A DNA stretch of 6,876 nt from an uncultured Bacteroidia bacterium. Its GTDB lineage: Bacteria; Bacteroidota; Bacteroidia; Bacteroidales; UBA932. Positions 6,381 to 6,876 of the stretch are shown one piece after another. Below the pieces are notes generated by a model, which had not been told where the DNA came from, searched no databases, and worked only from the letters and a program-made list of their open reading frames with translations. The stretch lies in contig CADBPH010000278.1 in assembly GCA_902796455.1 (NCBI GenBank), positions 1 to 6,876 on the forward strand, written 5' to 3'. Position 1 is the first letter of the stretch, and each line of letters opens with the position of its first letter. The position numbers and the translations under genes were made by a program.

Positions 6381-6876
6381 GATACAGGTTCTTGACCGCG
6401 CCATGGGAATCCTGGAGTTTCTGGGGAAAACCCCGGGCAACACCCACCCGCTTTCTGAAATCGCCGCCGCACTTTCCCTCGACAAAGGGACATGCACCCG
6501 GATCCTGAAGACCCTGGCAAGCCGCGGATTCGTCCAGCAGGAATCCCCGCGCGGAGAATACCAAATCGGTTATAAAATGTACCATCTCATCGGCAAGCCC
6601 GTGGAGAATTCCGACTTGGTGAAGATTGCCCGGAAAGATGTCGAAGCGCTGGGCGAACGGCTGAACGAAACGGCCCTGCTGGCCGTAACCCACAACGACA
6701 AAAGGGTCGTGCTCCTCAGCACAACCCCGCAAAGAAGTCTTGTCGTCCGGACAGATATCGAACGGAATATTTACTCGGTCTGTGCAGGAAGGGTGATCCT
6801 GGCCCACTACACACCGCCGCACCTGGAAAAATGCATCAACCGGCTGGGCCTGCCGTCAAGGGAGGAATGGCCGGAA
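6379..6876 (+). CDS. IclR-family transcriptional regulator, N-terminal part (runs off right edge)
   Basis: Only 166 residues are in the window. Residues 1-65 form the IclR winged helix-turn-helix: VLDRAMGILEFLG at the start (typical I-x-V-L-D-R-A-x-x-I-L). The helix-turn-helix S26-EIAAALSLDKGTCTRILKTL comes next, then the wing G50-FVQQESPRGEYQIGYKMYHL. From about 80 the effector-binding domain starts with V81-KIARKDVEALGERLNETALL, V110-VLLS and NIYSVCAGRVILAHYTP (130-146), matching the family's H-x-x-A-x-G-K-A-x-L-A segment. The ATG at 6379 is the first in-frame start; an in-frame TGA at 6373-6375 excludes anything earlier. The gene is divergent from the sugar operon and overlaps an operator-like repeat at its start codon. 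It most likely controls both itself and the operon, responding to a pathway metabolite (inference). The effector is unknown. Confidence 0.93.
   Translation, partial: MIQVLDRAMGILEFLGKTPGNTHPLSEIAAALSLDKGTCTRILKTLASRGFVQQESPRGEYQIGYKMYHLIGKPVENSDLVKIARKDVEALGERLNETALLAVTHNDKRVVLLSTTPQRSLVVRTDIERNIYSVCAGRVILAHYTPPHLEKCINRLGLPSREEWPE

Noticed and set aside
6325..6822. 165-codon minus-strand open frame opposite the regulator
   Set aside because: The plus strand here encodes a clear IclR helix-turn-helix; the minus frame also runs through the divergent promoters.
1..6876. CRISPR array, tRNA/rRNA, insertion sequence or attachment site
   Set aside because: No spaced repeat array, no tRNA-like cloverleaf, no transposase frame and no terminal repeats were seen; genes fill the window except for the 120-base regulatory gap.

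Overview
The window looks like a carbohydrate-utilisation locus from a Bacteroidota-like bacterium. The lineage call rests on two things. Perfect TAnnTTTG -7 promoter elements face both ways in the only real intergenic region. None of the seven genes has a convincing Shine-Dalgarno sequence; the starts are preceded by A/T-rich leaders. Coding DNA is fairly GC-rich, giving long antisense shadow frames, while the intergenic region is clearly AT-rich. A GC-richer Bacteroidales lineage is my best guess; a PVC-type bacterium is not excluded.

Layout, right to left. An IclR-family regulator (6379 onward, + strand, cut by the right edge) is divergent from a compact six-gene minus-strand operon. In transcription order the operon encodes: (1) a cytoplasmic TIM-barrel glycosidase-like protein with GH42-type zinc-cluster cysteines (6258-5224); (2) an exported ~769-residue glycoside hydrolase-like protein whose barrel resembles alpha-N-acetylglucosaminidases of GH89 (5198-2889); (3) a SIS-domain sugar isomerase of the UPF0309 type (2875-2120); (4) a protein resembling only the C-terminal half of a Gfo/Idh/MocA oxidoreductase (2115-1432); (5) a full-length Gfo/Idh/MocA oxidoreductase (1435-356); (6) an MFS transporter of the DR-motif/spinster-like type (335 to the left edge, cut). 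Junctions are +25, +13, +4, -4 (ATGA overlap) and +20 bases, so one transcript is very likely.

The 120-base divergent region (6259-6378) holds two back-to-back -7 elements 6 bases apart. It also holds two copies of a near-palindromic sequence (TTTC-N7-GAAAT), one beside each start codon. These are the obvious candidate operators for the IclR protein.

Inferred working model: the exported hydrolase trims a glycan outside the cytoplasm, the MFS protein imports the released sugar, and the cytoplasmic barrel protein, SIS protein and Gfo/Idh pair convert it. IclR would respond to an intermediate. No SusC/SusD pair, kinase or sulfatase is in the window, and the substrate cannot be read from the sequence. 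The most unusual points are the Rossmann-less Gfo/Idh partner translationally coupled to a complete enzyme, and the paired operator-like repeats.
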